Below are positions 63,701 through 64,000 of a stretch of 64,000 nucleotides of DNA, one piece after another. Position numbers and translations under genes: made by a program. Positions within the stretch are counted from its first letter, which is position 1. The number at the start of each line of letters is the position of its first letter. Source of the DNA: Sporobolomyces roseus (lineage: Eukaryota; Basidiomycota; Microbotryomycetes; Sporidiobolales; Sporidiobolaceae); assembly GCA_016617785.1 (NCBI GenBank), contig JADILM010000003.1, positions 868,001 to 932,000 on the forward strand. Direction: 5' to 3'. The notes beneath the pieces are model-generated. The model was not told where the DNA came from. It saw nothing but the letters and a program-made list of their open reading frames with translations, and did no database searches.

Positions 63701-63802
63701 CCAAGTCAGTTCCCGCAAGGTGGAGTAGCGGGAATGGATTTTGCTGAATTACAGAAATTGTTGGGTGCCGATCAATTGAACGCTATCATGAGTGGTATAT
63801 GA
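60737..63802 (+). CDS. Med25-like protein (vWA-like N-terminus, Gln-rich middle)
   Basis: Exons 60737-60852, 60913-60943, 61009-61356, 61422-61496, 61559-62466, 62535-62891, 62960-63185 and 63239-63802 give 874 residues. Residues 15-225 look like the von Willebrand A-like fold of Mediator subunit 25 (LVPVAIVSCCTSEILLPYAQ, then a long alternation ending GNHCTTLFSLISLG and LESFWKE). A Pro/Ser/Asn region and a coiled, Gln-rich segment (SAQDIQNAAMAAYQNAQ, ELIRNKVKTGMM) follow. Then comes a possible activator-interaction domain starting IWRGAISWALTEASGARKEF and running to CGIVRFSGSPNGLVLVAVP, split over three exons. The end is Gln/Pro-rich with a helix GMDFAELQKLLGADQLNAIM. Mediator membership is inference from domain order. 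Confidence 0.65.
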
Positions 63803-64000
63803 TCAGACGCTCTCTCAGTCGTTGTCGGAGGGCGGGACAGTCAGTGAGGAAGGGAGGGAGGGAAAAGTCATGCAGTTTTTTTAACGTTAATACCCTTTAA
63901 TTCTCGAGTTCTAACCACTTTCACTGCTCTACTCTACTTGCCCTTCTCTGTTGTCAGTCAGTATATCCGTTGTCACCCCCCTCGATTTCCTAGCTTGCAA
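63803..64000. other. Right-edge intergenic sequence
   Basis: 3' flank of the Med25-like gene, including a possible AT-rich processing region (tttttttaacgttaatacc). No further gene seen. Confidence 0.5.

Overview
The window is nuclear DNA from a filamentous or yeast-like basidiomycete. The evidence is very high intron density (up to 19 exons per gene), short introns (about 50-90 nt) with GT..AG ends and a CTGAC/CTGAT branch-point-like motif close to the 3' end, overall GC near 50 %, and family content: a Rua1-type regulator, an Stc1-domain protein, a Zn2Cys6 factor, an AKR7-type reductase and fungal Mlh3, Kri1 and Orm. Intron density argues against the intron-poor smuts and fits Pucciniomycotina or Tremellomycotina, but I cannot settle the class from sequence alone. 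All gene models below were spliced by hand: reading phase was carried across every junction, and each model gives an uninterrupted protein with the expected family motifs where a family was recognised.

Layout. 1-5520: the 3' end of an unrecognised gene, a coiled-coil protein of unknown function, then a divergent pair made of a PIN-domain protein (minus) and an Stc1-domain zinc protein (plus). 6087-20152, almost all minus strand: a Rua1-like transcription regulator, the Fig4 phosphoinositide phosphatase, a Zn2Cys6 transcription factor, an Orm/ORMDL sphingolipid regulator and a small membrane protein. 20404-31008, plus strand: a type I membrane protein with a PPxY motif, two tandem AKR7-like aldo-keto reductases, Stm1 and a peroxisomal (AKL-ending) acyl-CoA/4-coumarate-CoA ligase. 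31235-44594: Mlh3 (minus), Kri1 (plus), a peroxisomal-type SLC25 carrier (plus), an F-box/LRR-like protein (minus), a PAQR/Izh receptor (plus) and a leucine-rich repeat protein (plus). 44893-53184: a 19-exon pyruvate carboxylase (minus) and a Dcr2-type metallophosphatase (plus). 53546-64000: ribosomal protein uL14/RPL23 (minus), a serine/proline-rich putative regulator, UBLCP1 phosphatase, Pin1/Ess1 prolyl isomerase (minus) and a Med25-like vWA/Gln-rich protein.

Most genes are core housekeeping and the window does not look like a mobile or secondary-metabolite island. No transposon, tRNA, rRNA or CRISPR array was recognised. Functional links are modest: acyl-CoA ligase plus carrier (peroxisomal fatty-acid activation), Fig4 plus Orm (membrane lipid control), Stm1, Kri1 and uL14 (ribosome biology), and UBLCP1, Pin1 and the Med25-like protein (RNA polymerase II and proteasome regulation). 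The most unusual content is at the splicing level: a 2-nt exon between back-to-back introns in the Stc1 gene, a 10-nt exon that encodes part of the Fig4 catalytic signature, 9-, 12- and 13-nt exons elsewhere, a probable GC-AG intron in UBLCP1, and a recurrent GTTCGT 5' splice site.
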